Notes: generated by a model not told the origin, from the sequence alone. Shown: positions 52,426 to 61,195, counted from the first letter of the stretch. The stretch: 64,000 nucleotides of DNA from Neogemmobacter tilapiae (GCF_014652215.1 NZ_BMYJ01000001.1:434001-498000); one strand, 5' to 3'. Numbers and translations are program-made.

Positions 52426-55400
52426 CTAAACCGTGATCGCCCGATAAAGCCCCGGCCCATAGCGGTCGGAGATCTGCGCCACCTCCATCCGATAGGGGCC
52501 CGCGATGCCGTCCACGCTGCGCATCGCGGCGGTATAGGTCCATTGCCGCCCGCCCTGTTCCAACTCGCGCACCACATCGCCCCCATCAATCACCCGGATC
52601 GACCATTGCTCGCTGGCCTCGCCCATGGGCACATCCCCCCGCCCCCAAGCATCGCCGTCGATCCGCGTCCGGCGCACCCAGTGAAAGGTATGATCCCCGC
52701 CCGCCAGTTCCACCGTCAGATGCACCGGCGCATAGGGCCGCAGCCCCACCCCCTCGAAGGTCCGCACCTGATGGTTCACGCTGTCATCGGCATAGCCCAA
52801 ACCCGCCTGCCCCGCCCGCAGATGCCGCGGCTGGCCCAGCGCCTGCGTCGCCAGCCGCAATTGGGTCAGGCTGCCGTCCAGCAGCACCACCCGGCTGCCC
52901 ACCGGCCAGTTGCCCGGCATCAGCGCATCGCTGCCAAATTGCCCCCGCAGACGCAGCGACAGGTCGTAGGTCCGCGTGTCGACCAGAACGGCATTCGCAA
53001 ACTGGAAAATCTCCCAATTCCCCGGCGTGCCGTCCCCAATGGCCATTACATTCGCCCCGTCCAGCACGGCATCGGCATCGGCGCTGGAAAGCAGACCATC
53101 GCTCAACCGCACCCGCAGCGCGGGCCCCCTGTCCCACAACCCCACCGGCCCACGCGGCAAGGCGGTCAGCGTCCGCCCGATGATCGAGGCCGCATCGACC
53201 CGCCGGTTCAAGCCATAGCCTTCGTCCCGGGCCGAGGTCCAGCAGGCCACCGCCCCGGGCCAAGGCCGCGCTGTCACCGCCACCCAAGGCGCATGGGGCT
53301 GTTCATCCCCCGTCAGCACGGGCAGGTCCAGATAGACCGGATGCACCGGCAGTGGCCGCAGAAAGGCGCGCGGGCGGCTGCGCGGATGGGCGGCATCGGC
53401 GCCTTCATAGACGGCCTTTTCCACCCGCACCGCTTCGATCAATTGCTGTTCGCCCAGTTCCACTCGGTCGATCCGATAGTCCTGCCCCCTCAGCCTGACC
53501 ACCTGCCCTGCCCCCACCGCCCGCTGCGACGGCGGCAGCGCAAAGCGTGCCGTATCCCGCGCTACCCGCGATTCCGCCAGCCAGCGTTCGGCCATCACCC
53601 GCGCTTCGGCCCGGGTCATCACCAAGGGCAGCTCGGTTTCCGACACACCCAGCGACACATCATCCGGGAAACGCGCCTCGGCCTGTCGGATTTCATAATC
53701 GCCCTCGGCCTCGGGAAAGACCACCCGCAGCCTGCCCGCCAGTTCCGCCTCGGGCGCGCGGACCGTCACCAGATCGCCGTCAAGACTGCTGTCCACCGCC
53801 AGATGCCCATCTTCCAAAGGCAAGGCCACAGTCCCTTCACGCATCGAAAAGACCAGCTTTCCCTCGCGCTCCACCGCGTCAAAGCCATAGGCCAGCATCA
53901 AGGGCTGCAAGGCCGCCCGCCCGCTTTCCGCCCCTTCGCGCCAATAGCCCCGCACCAGGCCGGACAGCCGCGACACGTCATAGTCGGAAACGCCTGCCGT
54001 CTCGCAAATCTCGGCCACAACCGCCGCCAAGGGCTGGTTCGTCGCCCGACCGTTCAGCCAATGGCCCTTGGGATAGTTCTCGCCATCCCCCCATTGGTCG
54101 ACATCGTTCGGAAACCACGGGAAGGGCCGTGCATCCCAAGTCCAGACATGCGCGCGCGCCATGTCGACCATCCGGCCCCCATAAAGTCCAAGGGGGTTGT
54201 TGGCCGGATCGGCCCAGTATTCATCCATCGCCCGCAGATACTGCATCTGGATCAGATCGTCCCGCCGCCCGTTGGAATACCGCGGCAAGGATGATTCCGA
54301 AGATTTCGGATCGACGAATTTGTTCGGCTCATTCGTTCCGCGGTCTACCGCCGCACAGCCGTATTCGGTGAACCAGATGGGCTTTGATCCCGGCACCCAA
54401 GCCGTCGGCAGGGCCTCACGCGCGCCGCCGATGCGGTTGTGGTGTTCGTTCCCCCACCAACCCCGAATGTCCTTGTAGCGAAACACCCAAGGCTCCCCAT
54501 ATGCGCCGTCGGTGATCGGCGTTCGTCGCTGTGCCGCCTGCGCCTCGGGGCTGTCGTAATACCAGTCGTAACCTTCACCCCCGGCGATGTTGGCCTTGAG
54601 ATAGTCGAGGTTGTAGATCGACCCATAACCCGCATCGGCCTGATTGTCGCCTTCGCGCCAATCGGAAAGGGGCATGTAATTGTCGATGCCGACAAAGTCG
54701 ATGTCCGGGTCGGCCCACAGCGGATCAAGGTGGAAATAGTGGTTGTCCCCCGCCTGATAGCCGGAATATTCCGACCAGTCGGCGGCATAGCCGATCTTGG
54801 CCCCCGGCCCCAGAATGCCCCGCACCTCGCCCGCCAATTGGCGCAGTTTCTGCACCGTGGGGAAAGAATGGTTGTCGCCCCGGATCTGTGTCAGCCCGCG
54901 CAATTCGCTGCCGATGCAAAAACTGTCCACACCGCCAGCCTGCGCACAAAGATGGGCATAATGCAGGATAAAGCGGCGATAGCGCCACTCATCCGGCCCG
55001 GAATAGCTGATCTGCCCGCCCGTCACGACAAAATCGCCGGGGGCGGCACTGCCAAAGAAATCATCCACCTGCCCCGCCGCCGTCATCGTCCCATCCGGCG
55101 ATCCGGGCTGACCTGGGGCTTTCGATGTGGTGATCCGCCCGCGCCAGGGCAGTACCGGCTGATCCGGTGCATCTGACCACGGATCGGCCTGCCCGTTCCC
55201 TGCAAGCTGGGTCATCAGCACAAAGGGATAGAACATCACCGCCTTGCCCTGATCCTTCAACCTTTGAATGGCCTGCATGACCGAAGCATCGGCAGGCGTG
55301 CCACCATAAACCGGCTTGCCCCCGTCGCGCGGCACTTCCAGCGCCGCAGACCGCGCGATCCCCCCCGCGTGCCAAGGCATCCCCTGCCCGTCCTGCCCCT

Positions 55401-55842
55401 TCTGTTCGACCAAGGGCCGCACCGTGCATTGCCCGCAGCGCAGATCATTGCCAAACCACGATACCACCAAGGAAACCGCCTCTGCGCCCGGCAAATCCTC
55501 GTTCAACTGCCGCAAGGACGCGACGAAATCCGTACCCCCCAGCGGCGAATTGACGTTCGCCGAACGGTTCACCCCCGGATCATCCTCAAAATGCACGCGG
55601 GCTGTCGCCAGTGCATATTCCCCGGTGCCGGGGATCAGCGCCACACCCCTGACCGACTGGCGCAGCGTCTGCACCTGATCGGCAAAGGGTCCTTGCGCCG
55701 AACGCACCACTTCAAAACTGAACTGCGGTACCCGGTTGCCGAAAGGCGTCAGATCCAGATCCTCGATCATCACATAGGCCAGACCGCGATAGGCCGGCGC
55801 ATTTCCCGCCCCTTCGACCGCCTCGATCTTGGGGTCCGGCAT
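52426..55842 (-). CDS. GTA g15 host-specificity/megatron protein, C-terminal 1138 residues (downstream of in-frame stop)
   Basis: The main part of the GTA tail-fibre/baseplate megatron, which contacts the recipient cell. The ORF begins MPDPKIEAVEGAGNAPAYRGLAYVMIEDLDL, a segment that lies about 155 residues into intact homologues. It contains the GTA TIM-barrel-like domain (about 220-510: SEYSGYQAGDNHYF, FVGIDNYMPLSDWREGD, GSKPIWFTEYGC), then a phage-tail protein domain and a C-terminal region. The last residues are SDRYGPGLYRAITV. With the upstream 154-aa ORF and 3 codons between, the total (about 1295 aa) equals a full-length g15. Weak AGG lies 6 bases before ATG 55840-55842, so reinitiation is possible. 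Confidence 0.9.
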   Translation of the reverse strand: MPDPKIEAVEGAGNAPAYRGLAYVMIEDLDLTPFGNRVPQFSFEVVRSAQGPFADQVQTLRQSVRGVALIPGTGEYALATARVHFEDDPGVNRSANVNSPLGGTDFVASLRQLNEDLPGAEAVSLVVSWFGNDLRCGQCTVRPLVEQKGQDGQGMPWHAGGIARSAALEVPRDGGKPVYGGTPADASVMQAIQRLKDQGKAVMFYPFVLMTQLAGNGQADPWSDAPDQPVLPWRGRITTSKAPGQPGSPDGTMTAAGQVDDFFGSAAPGDFVVTGGQISYSGPDEWRYRRFILHYAHLCAQAGGVDSFCIGSELRGLTQIRGDNHSFPTVQKLRQLAGEVRGILGPGAKIGYAADWSEYSGYQAGDNHYFHLDPLWADPDIDFVGIDNYMPLSDWREGDNQADAGYGSIYNLDYLKANIAGGEGYDWYYDSPEAQAAQRRTPITDGAYGEPWVFRYKDIRGWWGNEHHNRIGGAREALPTAWVPGSKPIWFTEYGCAAVDRGTNEPNKFVDPKSSESSLPRYSNGRRDDLIQMQYLRAMDEYWADPANNPLGLYGGRMVDMARAHVWTWDARPFPWFPNDVDQWGDGENYPKGHWLNGRATNQPLAAVVAEICETAGVSDYDVSRLSGLVRGYWREGAESGRAALQPLMLAYGFDAVEREGKLVFSMREGTVALPLEDGHLAVDSSLDGDLVTVRAPEAELAGRLRVVFPEAEGDYEIRQAEARFPDDVSLGVSETELPLVMTRAEARVMAERWLAESRVARDTARFALPPSQRAVGAGQVVRLRGQDYRIDRVELGEQQLIEAVRVEKAVYEGADAAHPRSRPRAFLRPLPVHPVYLDLPVLTGDEQPHAPWVAVTARPWPGAVACWTSARDEGYGLNRRVDAASIIGRTLTALPRGPVGLWDRGPALRVRLSDGLLSSADADAVLDGANVMAIGDGTPGNWEIFQFANAVLVDTRTYDLSLRLRGQFGSDALMPGNWPVGSRVVLLDGSLTQLRLATQALGQPRHLRAGQAGLGYADDSVNHQVRTFEGVGLRPYAPVHLTVELAGGDHTFHWVRRTRIDGDAWGRGDVPMGEASEQWSIRVIDGGDVVRELEQGGRQWTYTAAMRSVDGIAGPYRMEVAQISDRYGPGLYRAITV

Positions 55843-55848
55843 CTGCGC

Positions 55849-55851
55849 CTA
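55849..55851 (-). other. In-frame amber codon interrupting GTA g15
   Basis: On the minus strand the codons read AAG GGT GGC TAG GCG CAG ATG CCG GAC, all in one frame. Homology to g15 continues in this frame before (NLRVYKGG) and after (AQMPDPKIEA) the TAG, so there is no frameshift. A GAG Glu codon changed by one base to TAG is the simplest cause. Sequencing error, real pseudogenisation and stop readthrough are alternatives. Confidence 0.88.
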
Positions 55852-56313
55852 GCCACCCTTATAGACCCGCAGGTTCAGGCTGTCGGGGTTGATCTCTTGC
55901 CCATCGGCCCAGACCCGCCCCACTTTCTGCACAATGCCTTCGCACAGCCCCACTGCAAGGCTGACGGTATAGGAATAGCGCGTCGTCTTCGGTTCCGGCG
56001 GGGCCCCCTTGCCGCCCCCGCTCGTCGTCGCCACCTCTTTAAAGCGGCTGGCCCAGATCACCTGACCCGAGATTCGCGCCCGCCCCCAGACATGCGCCAC
56101 CCCCGCGCCTTCGCTGGCCCCCATCACCCGGAAACGGTCCACCCGGCCCATTTCCACCGCATCCGACCCCGCCCCCATGATCTTTTGGTCGATCACCCGG
56201 CCCAGCGTCGCCCCGACCGCCCGCCCGATGACCGCGCCTGAAAGGCCCAGAACGGTGCCGCCAAAGCTGCCGCCTATGGCCGCACCAGCGGCCGAAAGTA
56301 GGATCGTTGCCAT
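55849..56313 (-). CDS. GTA g15 N-terminal fragment (154 residues, ends at amber codon)
   Basis: N-terminal part of the megatron/tail-tip protein. It begins MATILLSAAGAAIGGSFGGTVLGLSGAVIGRAVGATLGRVIDQKIMGAGSD in outline, a glycine-rich hydrophobic segment typical of the g15 start, then RVWGRARISGQVIWASRF-like and GGGKGAPPEPKTTRYSYTVSLAVGLCEG. The ORF stops at TAG within NLRVYKGG, where homologues continue. Three bases separate it from the g14 stop. Without readthrough or reinitiation the tail tip would be incomplete and particles probably non-infective. Confidence 0.88.
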   Translation of the reverse strand: MATILLSAAGAAIGGSFGGTVLGLSGAVIGRAVGATLGRVIDQKIMGAGSDAVEMGRVDRFRVMGASEGAGVAHVWGRARISGQVIWASRFKEVATTSGGGKGAPPEPKTTRYSYTVSLAVGLCEGIVQKVGRVWADGQEINPDSLNLRVYKGG

Positions 56314-56316
56314 CTC

Positions 56317-56769
56317 TTAACCCTTCAAAGGGAACGCAAAGCGCCCCACGATCTTGCGCGCCCAGGGGTCCGACAGCGGGCTTTCCACCACCGCATGACC
56401 CGCATAGGCATGGATGAAACGTGGCTCGTCCCCCGTTTCGCTTTGGATCCCCAGATGCTTGGCCACCGCCCCCTCCCGCATCCGGAACAGCAGCACATCG
56501 CCCGCCGCAGGCGCATCCAGCGGCTTCAACACCAACCAACGCAGCGCCGCCCCCAGCAATTCCTCACGGCCTGATGCTTCGGACCAATCCGCCGTATAGC
56601 CCGGCACCGCCTCCGGCTCCGCTCCGATCAGCCCGCGCCAGACACCCCGGATCAGCCCCAGACAATCCGTCCCCGCCCCAAGAACCGAAGCCTGATGCAC
56701 ATAGGGCGTCCCCAGCCAGGCCCGCGCCTCGACCACCACCTGCCTGTCAATCGCCAAGCCTGCCCCCAT
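56317..56769 (-). CDS. GTA g14 cell-wall peptidase (NlpC/P60)
   Basis: A 150-aa NlpC/P60 cysteine peptidase of the tail, thought to open the peptidoglycan during DNA delivery. The catalytic Cys is in GAGTDCLGLIRGVWR and the His in KHLGIQSE or FIHAYAGHAVVES. Other segments are ARAWLGTPYVHQASV and LDAPAAGDVLLFRM. Start overlaps the end of g13 by 23 bases. Confidence 0.92.
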   Translation of the reverse strand: MGAGLAIDRQVVVEARAWLGTPYVHQASVLGAGTDCLGLIRGVWRGLIGAEPEAVPGYTADWSEASGREELLGAALRWLVLKPLDAPAAGDVLLFRMREGAVAKHLGIQSETGDEPRFIHAYAGHAVVESPLSDPWARKIVGRFAFPLKG

Positions 56770-57631
56770 CGTTCAACCGATTTTGTGACGGAAAGGCCTG
56801 AAGCCAATCCTCGCCCGGAATATGTGGAAAACCGCGAAAATTATTGAAATTGCTAAATTTCGCCTTGCAGGTCGCCGCCCGCTTGTCACAACCCGCCTCA
56901 ATCCGAACCGTATCTCCCGCCCTGGGCGCAATTCCCAAAGCCTGCCACAACTCCACCTCGTGCAGCCCGCTTTCCTTTCGGTCGTTCTTGATCAAACCGA
57001 TCAACCCCGCCGCCGCCCCCGTCTGCACCACGACCCGACCCCGTTCGAACCAACGGTTCGCATAGGCCCCCAGCCCCGCAAAACGCAGCACGCGCCCGCC
57101 GTCGACGCTCACCACAGCCGCGCTTGTCCCAAAGGCCGCGTTCTCCAGATCAACCTTGCACTGCCCATCCCCCAGAACCGCCGAGCATTCCTTCTGATAG
57201 GCCCGCCCGCGCGGTTGGTTCATCAGTTCCGACAACCCCCGCAACTCCGCCCGAAAGGCCCCGCCCGAACGGCTGATCTCGCCAAAGCTGCCCCGAAATT
57301 GCAAAACCCGCTGCGACACATCCGCCCAGTTCACCAGCCAGCTTTTCACCCTTGCCCCATCAAACCGCCCTGCCAGCAAATCGCCTTCGCTGATCGACGC
57401 ATCTGACAAGGCCCCCACCGCTTCGGAATTGTTCTCCGACAGACCCGTTGTCTGCTGCAAGACCTGCGCCGTCATCCCCGTGCTGGCCTTGAAGGCGATC
57501 CCCCCAAAGGCCAGATCACGGTCATGATCCGTGAACCCTAGAACGACACCGTCGCCCCGCGTCACAGACCAAGCCCGACACACCGTCGTCGCCCCCGTGC
57601 CCAGATGGGCATACAGTTCCTGAGCCCCCAT
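56747..57631 (-). CDS. GTA g13 tail protein (DUF2163 / phage BR0599 family)
   Basis: A 294-aa baseplate-hub protein. Family pattern: WSVTRGDGVVLGFTDHDRDLAFGGIAFKASTGM near the N-terminus, and a Cys-rich C-terminal part RAGDTVRIEAGCDKRAATCKAKFSNFNNFRGFPHIPGEDWL with paired Cys that bind an iron-sulfur-type site in GTA and lambda-like tails. Start abuts the g12 stop. Confidence 0.93.
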   Translation of the reverse strand: MGAQELYAHLGTGATTVCRAWSVTRGDGVVLGFTDHDRDLAFGGIAFKASTGMTAQVLQQTTGLSENNSEAVGALSDASISEGDLLAGRFDGARVKSWLVNWADVSQRVLQFRGSFGEISRSGGAFRAELRGLSELMNQPRGRAYQKECSAVLGDGQCKVDLENAAFGTSAAVVSVDGGRVLRFAGLGAYANRWFERGRVVVQTGAAAGLIGLIKNDRKESGLHEVELWQALGIAPRAGDTVRIEAGCDKRAATCKAKFSNFNNFRGFPHIPGEDWLQAFPSQNRLNDGGRLGD

Positions 57632-58263
57632 CAGATCCGCACCTCGATCACCGGCACATTCGGTACTTCGCCCGCCCGGAAACTTTCCACCGACACCAGC
57701 AACCGGTCGGTATCAAACCGCACCGGCACGTCGAACTCGAACCCTGCCCGCACCTCCACGTCCAAATCCGGCGCATCCGTGAACGTCACCAAACCGTTTT
57801 CCAGATCAACGCTGAATTCCAACGACTCGATCTTGGGGTCGCCTGCCACACTCGCCAGAACCGTCCCCGCTACCGGCTTACGGACCGTCCGCCACTGCCG
57901 CTGCCCGCCCGAGGCATAGGCCTTGCGCAATTGGAACACCCGGCGCACCCCATCGCCCAGCCCCAGCAACTGATCCTCTGCCGCGACCAGATCATTCGGC
58001 GCGCAAGATTTGAAATCCGCCCAATCCTTCCAACGGAATCCGTAAAGCTGGCCCTGCCGCGCCTCAAAAAACGCGATCACTTCGGCCACATCGTCCAGCG
58101 ACCGCAGCCCTACCCCAGCATCATAGCGCCGCCGCGATTCGGCCCATGGCGAGTTCCGCTCCTCGAACCCATTCGCCAGCGTCACAATCTCCACCCGCCG
58201 CTCCGGCCCCCCGACCGAGCCAAAGCTGATCGCGGCCGGGAAACGCACCTCATGAAAAGCCAT
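57631..58263 (-). CDS. GTA g12 distal tail protein (DUF2460)
   Basis: A 210-aa distal-tail protein of the GTA. It starts MAFHEVRFPAAISFGSVGGPERRVEIVTLANG, a strong family signature, with EERNSPWAESRRRYDAGVGLRSLDDV and FRWKDWADFKSC further in. It joins the tail tube end to the baseplate. Next gene (g13) begins at the same base where this one stops. Confidence 0.94.
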   Translation of the reverse strand: MAFHEVRFPAAISFGSVGGPERRVEIVTLANGFEERNSPWAESRRRYDAGVGLRSLDDVAEVIAFFEARQGQLYGFRWKDWADFKSCAPNDLVAAEDQLLGLGDGVRRVFQLRKAYASGGQRQWRTVRKPVAGTVLASVAGDPKIESLEFSVDLENGLVTFTDAPDLDVEVRAGFEFDVPVRFDTDRLLVSVESFRAGEVPNVPVIEVRI

Positions 58264-58269
58264 CTTGCC

Positions 58270-58920
58270 CTACCTGTTCCGTTGCCCACGTGAGATTGCC
58301 CGCGATGCCTCGGCCGCGACCTGCGACTGTGACCGTCGAAAGCCTTCCACATCCGGCGTCTGAATGTTCATCACCACGCTGACCGAACGCCCACCGCCGC
58401 CCTGCACGCCCAGCCGCCCATCCGGCCCCCGTGCAAGCGGCATGATCGCCTCTGGCCCCGCCTCGCCCATCAGCCCCCGCCCACCGCGCATGGCAAAGCC
58501 TGTGGGTTCCGCCACGACGCCCCCCTTGGCAAAGGCCGTCACCCGGCCCTGCGACAGAACGCCGCCCTTGGCAAAGGGCATCATCCCCCCCAGCAAGCCG
58601 TTCAGCCCGTTGCCCAGCAACCCGCCCAGCGCGCCCTGCACCGGCTTCATCGCCACGTCATAGACCGTGTCCAGAATATCCTGCGCCACTTCGGTCAGCG
58701 CATCCGACAGCTTCATCCCTTCGAAGACCAACCCATCAAAGGCGTTGCGCAGACTGCCCCCGATGCTGGTCGACAAAGTCCCCGCCTCGCGGCTGGTGAA
58801 CACCATGCTTTCCTGCATCCGCGCCAATTCGCCCTCGAAGGCCGTCACACTGCCCGTCGCCCCCGCCAGAGTCGCCTCCAAGGCCGCGATCTGGTCTTTC
58901 AACTCCTCGACATCATCCAT
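58270..58920 (-). CDS. GTA g11 tape-measure protein
   Basis: A 216-aa short tape-measure protein that sets the short GTA tail length. Residues 1-45 form a coiled coil (MDDVEELKDQIAALEATLAG), followed by LRNAFDGLVFEGMKLSDALTEVAQDILDTVYDVAMKPVQGALGGLLGNGLNGLLGGMMPFAKGGVLSQGRV in outline, with Gly-rich membrane-active segments. The C-terminus is GGGRSVSVVMNIQTPDVEGFRRSQSQVAAEASRAI in outline. Overlaps the rcc01693-like gene by 8 bases. Confidence 0.92.
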   Translation of the reverse strand: MDDVEELKDQIAALEATLAGATGSVTAFEGELARMQESMVFTSREAGTLSTSIGGSLRNAFDGLVFEGMKLSDALTEVAQDILDTVYDVAMKPVQGALGGLLGNGLNGLLGGMMPFAKGGVLSQGRVTAFAKGGVVAEPTGFAMRGGRGLMGEAGPEAIMPLARGPDGRLGVQGGGGRSVSVVMNIQTPDVEGFRRSQSQVAAEASRAISRGQRNR

Positions 58921-59116
58921 GATCCGCTTCCCCTTTTCGATCCGGAAAGGCCGCCGCCAATTCCTCCAGCCGTGCCCTTCCCATCGGCGCCTGCCCCGCC
59001 TCGCCCAGCATCAGCCGCAGTTCCGCTGGCGTCAGCGCCCAAAATTCCCAAGGCTTCAGCCCCAGCACCTGCAATCCCGTCCGCAAAAGCCCCGGCCAAT
59101 GCAGCCCCGCCTTCAT
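58913..59116 (-). CDS. GTA g10.1 phage tail assembly chaperone (rcc01693-like)
   Basis: A 67-aa protein, MKAGLHWPGLLRTGLQVLGLKPWEFWALTPAELRLMLGEAG in outline, with the WxLTPAEL pattern of short TAC proteins. It overlaps g10 by ATGA at the start and the tape-measure gene at the end. By analogy with two-part tail chaperones (gpG/gpGT) it and g10 would coat the tape measure. A larger overlapping frame (58899-59132) is a shadow. Confidence 0.85.
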   Translation of the reverse strand: MKAGLHWPGLLRTGLQVLGLKPWEFWALTPAELRLMLGEAGQAPMGRARLEELAAAFPDRKGEADHG

Positions 59117-59430
59117 GCTTCCGGCACCACAAAGGCCCGCGCCAGCAATTCGCCCGCTGCCCGCGCTGCCCCCATCATGCCCCCGTCAATTGAGACGGAA
59201 CGCAGGTCAGCGGCCCGCCCCTGCCAACCGCCCCCCCGCAGCCCCGCCACGATCACCGCCAGCACGTCCCGTGTCGTAAACGACCGCCCCTCGAACCGCC
59301 GCACCAGCCCCATCAGGTCACCGTCCTCCAGCGCCCCTTCCAGTTCCGCCAGCGCCCCCAGCGTCAGCTTGGCGCTGTGCAAGGCCCCGTTCAGCCCGAT
59401 CTCCACCTCGCCCGCCCAAGGGTTCGCCAT
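59113..59430 (-). CDS. GTA g10 tail assembly chaperone
   Basis: A 105-aa protein of the GTA-TAC (DUF3356) family: MANPWAGEVEIGLNGALHSAKLTLGALAELEGALEDGDLMGLVRRFEG in outline, then the C-terminal helices LRSVSIDGGMMGAARAAGELLARAF. It precedes the small g10.1 with a 4-base overlap and follows the tail-tube gene by 3 bases. Confidence 0.93.
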   Translation of the reverse strand: MANPWAGEVEIGLNGALHSAKLTLGALAELEGALEDGDLMGLVRRFEGRSFTTRDVLAVIVAGLRGGGWQGRAADLRSVSIDGGMMGAARAAGELLARAFVVPEA

Positions 59431-59433
59431 GGC

Positions 59434-59847
59434 TTACAGCGCCGTAAAGGTCAGCACCCCGGCGCTGGCCATCGACATCTCATAAGTGGCCTCGCCATTG
59501 TGGCTGCCGGCATATTCCAGCGCCGAGATCTGGAACGCCCCTTCGATGATGCCGAAACTCGGGATCACGACCTGAAAACGCGGCGTTTCCCCATCGAAAA
59601 AGATCTGCCGCGCCCGCCCATCGGTATTCGCATCCCGGAACACACCCGACCCGCTCAACGCCGCCGATTTCACACCGGCCCCGCCCAGAAGTTCGCGCCA
59701 CCCGCCTTCGCTTTCCAGCGATGTCACATCCACCGTTTCCGCGTTGAAACTGATCCGCGTCGCCCGCAGGCCCGCCACCGTTTCAAACAGCCCCGTTCCG
59801 TTCATATCGACCTTGATCAAAAGGTCGCGCCCGCTTTGCACTGCCAT
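59434..59847 (-). CDS. GTA g9 major tail (tube) protein
   Basis: A 137-aa tail-tube subunit (phage tail tube TTP1-like): MAVQSGRDLLIKVDMNGTGLFETVAGLRATRISFNAETVDVTSLES in outline, with WRELLGGAGVKSAALSGSGVFRD and EYAGSHNGEATYEMSMASAG. Hexamer rings of this protein build the tail. Follows g8 by 15 bases. Confidence 0.95.
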   Translation of the reverse strand: MAVQSGRDLLIKVDMNGTGLFETVAGLRATRISFNAETVDVTSLESEGGWRELLGGAGVKSAALSGSGVFRDANTDGRARQIFFDGETPRFQVVIPSFGIIEGAFQISALEYAGSHNGEATYEMSMASAGVLTFTAL

Positions 59848-59862
59848 CTGCCGCTCCTGTTC

Positions 59863-60261
59863 CTAAATGCTGTCCTGCACCCGCGCCCGAAAGCTCAGGT
59901 CGATCCGCCGCGCCTCGCCCGCCCGCAGCCGCCGCGCCACACCCCGCGTGAACCACAGGCTGACCAACTGCCCCCGAGCCAACGTCAGCGCCGCCCCGCC
60001 CAGCGCGTCCGACACCTGAACCGCCACCTGTTTCGCCTCCAGAAATCCCGCCTTGTCGCTGATCACGCTGATCACCAGCCGATGTTCAGCCCCCGCGCCC
60101 GTCTTGTCCGATTGATCCAACGCCTCTTCCGGCCCGATCAGAACGAACGTCCCCTTGCCGCCCCCCGTCTGCGGTGCGTCAAACACCGCCACGCCGGGCA
60201 GAACCGAGGTCAGCCGCTGATAGATCGCCCCTTGCAGGGCCGCTGCCACGCCATAGCTCAT
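59863..60261 (-). CDS. GTA g8 tail terminator protein (DUF3168)
   Basis: A 132-aa DUF3168 protein: MSYGVAAALQGAIYQRLTSVLPGVAVFDAPQTGGGKGTFVLIGPEEA in outline, then RLVISVISDKAGFLEAKQVAVQVSDAL. It caps the tail tube at the head-tail junction. Overlaps g7 by 4 bases. Confidence 0.93.
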   Translation of the reverse strand: MSYGVAAALQGAIYQRLTSVLPGVAVFDAPQTGGGKGTFVLIGPEEALDQSDKTGAGAEHRLVISVISDKAGFLEAKQVAVQVSDALGGAALTLARGQLVSLWFTRGVARRLRAGEARRIDLSFRARVQDSI

Positions 60262-60599
60262 ACCGGCTCCTCCTCGCGCGCCATGCAGATCAGGAACCGC
60301 CCGCTCGCATCCCGTTCCGTCACCGACAGAATGCGAAAGACCCTTGCGCCGTCGCGGAACCTTTGCCCCGCCACGGGACGCGAAGGCGCACCGCTCGCCG
60401 CCCCCCGCACCGTGATCTTAAAGGGCACCGCCGAGGTGCGGATTTCCTCATCCGTCGCCCCCGCCCCATTGCCGGGGGACACCTCGCCCCAGATCGTGCC
60501 CAAGGCCACCCAGGTCTCGCTGAAACCCCCAGCCCCATCGGCCACCCTTTGCAAGCCTTCCAGCACCAGCGCCCGGTTCAGATGCGGCACCGCCATCAC
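60258..60599 (-). CDS. GTA g7 head-closure/head-tail adaptor
   Basis: A 113-aa head-closure (SPP1 gp16-like) protein: MMAVPHLNRALVLEGLQRVADGAGGFSETWVALGTIWGEV, a strongly conserved arrangement, and RPVAGQRFRDGARVFRILSVTERDASGRFL. ATGA overlap with both neighbours. Confidence 0.93.
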   Translation of the reverse strand: MMAVPHLNRALVLEGLQRVADGAGGFSETWVALGTIWGEVSPGNGAGATDEEIRTSAVPFKITVRGAASGAPSRPVAGQRFRDGARVFRILSVTERDASGRFLICMAREEEPV

Positions 60600-61195
60600 G
60601 CCGCCCCCCCGCCCAGAACCCGCACCGTCCGCCAGCGGTCAATCAGGCTCGTCACCCCAAAGGGCAGGCCCACAGGTTCCACCCCCGCCTCATGCCGCCG
60701 CTCATAGAATTCCGCCGCCAGCAGCAGCACCGCCTGTTGCAGATCGGCGGGCAAAGCCCCGAAAGTCGCCCCAAAGCCCGCATCAAACACCACCTCAGCC
60801 CAACCCATCGACCCGATGCTCGGCAGGGCCCCTACCGCCCCCACCAGACGCGGCCGGTGCATATCTGGCACCAGACGGTAACGGTCGGCCGTGATCAGCA
60901 CGCTGCCCCCCAAACCGTCGAACAGCGTCACCGAGACGATCCCCGAAATCGGCGCCACCGGCAAAGGCTGATCCCCCCCATGCCGCCAGCCCTCCACCCG
61001 CAGCATCATCCGCCGCGTGATCAGCGCCTTGCCAATCCGCCCCTCAATCGCCGCCAATGCCGCCCGCAAATGGCTTTCCACCAGCCCATCCTGAAACCCG
61101 TCATCCGCGAAACCTGTCCCCATCCGCAGATGCTCTTTCAGCGTCTGGATCGGCAGGGCCATCGTCGCCACCTGCGCAAGCTCTGTCAGCATCAT
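60596..61195 (-). CDS. GTA g6 head-tail connector (DnaT-like/gp6 family)
   Basis: A 199-aa connector protein starting MMLTELAQVATMALPIQTLKEHLRMG; AGGAG is 8 bases before the ATG at 61195. It has ESHLRAALAAIEGRIGKALITRRMMLRVEGWR and a C-terminal LPADLQQAVLLLAAEFYERRHEAG, as in phage gp6-like connectors. Long upstream open frame (to 61324) crosses the capsid-adjacent hairpin and was rejected. Confidence 0.91.
   Translation of the reverse strand: MMLTELAQVATMALPIQTLKEHLRMGTGFADDGFQDGLVESHLRAALAAIEGRIGKALITRRMMLRVEGWRHGGDQPLPVAPISGIVSVTLFDGLGGSVLITADRYRLVPDMHRPRLVGAVGALPSIGSMGWAEVVFDAGFGATFGALPADLQQAVLLLAAEFYERRHEAGVEPVGLPFGVTSLIDRWRTVRVLGGGAA

Noticed and set aside
52300-54294. 664-aa open frame on the plus strand
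   Set aside because: Antisense to the GTA g15 and cysE genes, low-complexity Arg/Pro/His-rich, no motifs.
55840-55860. Frameshift in g15
   Set aside because: Codon-by-codon reading shows both halves in the same frame; the interruption is a TAG codon, not an indel.
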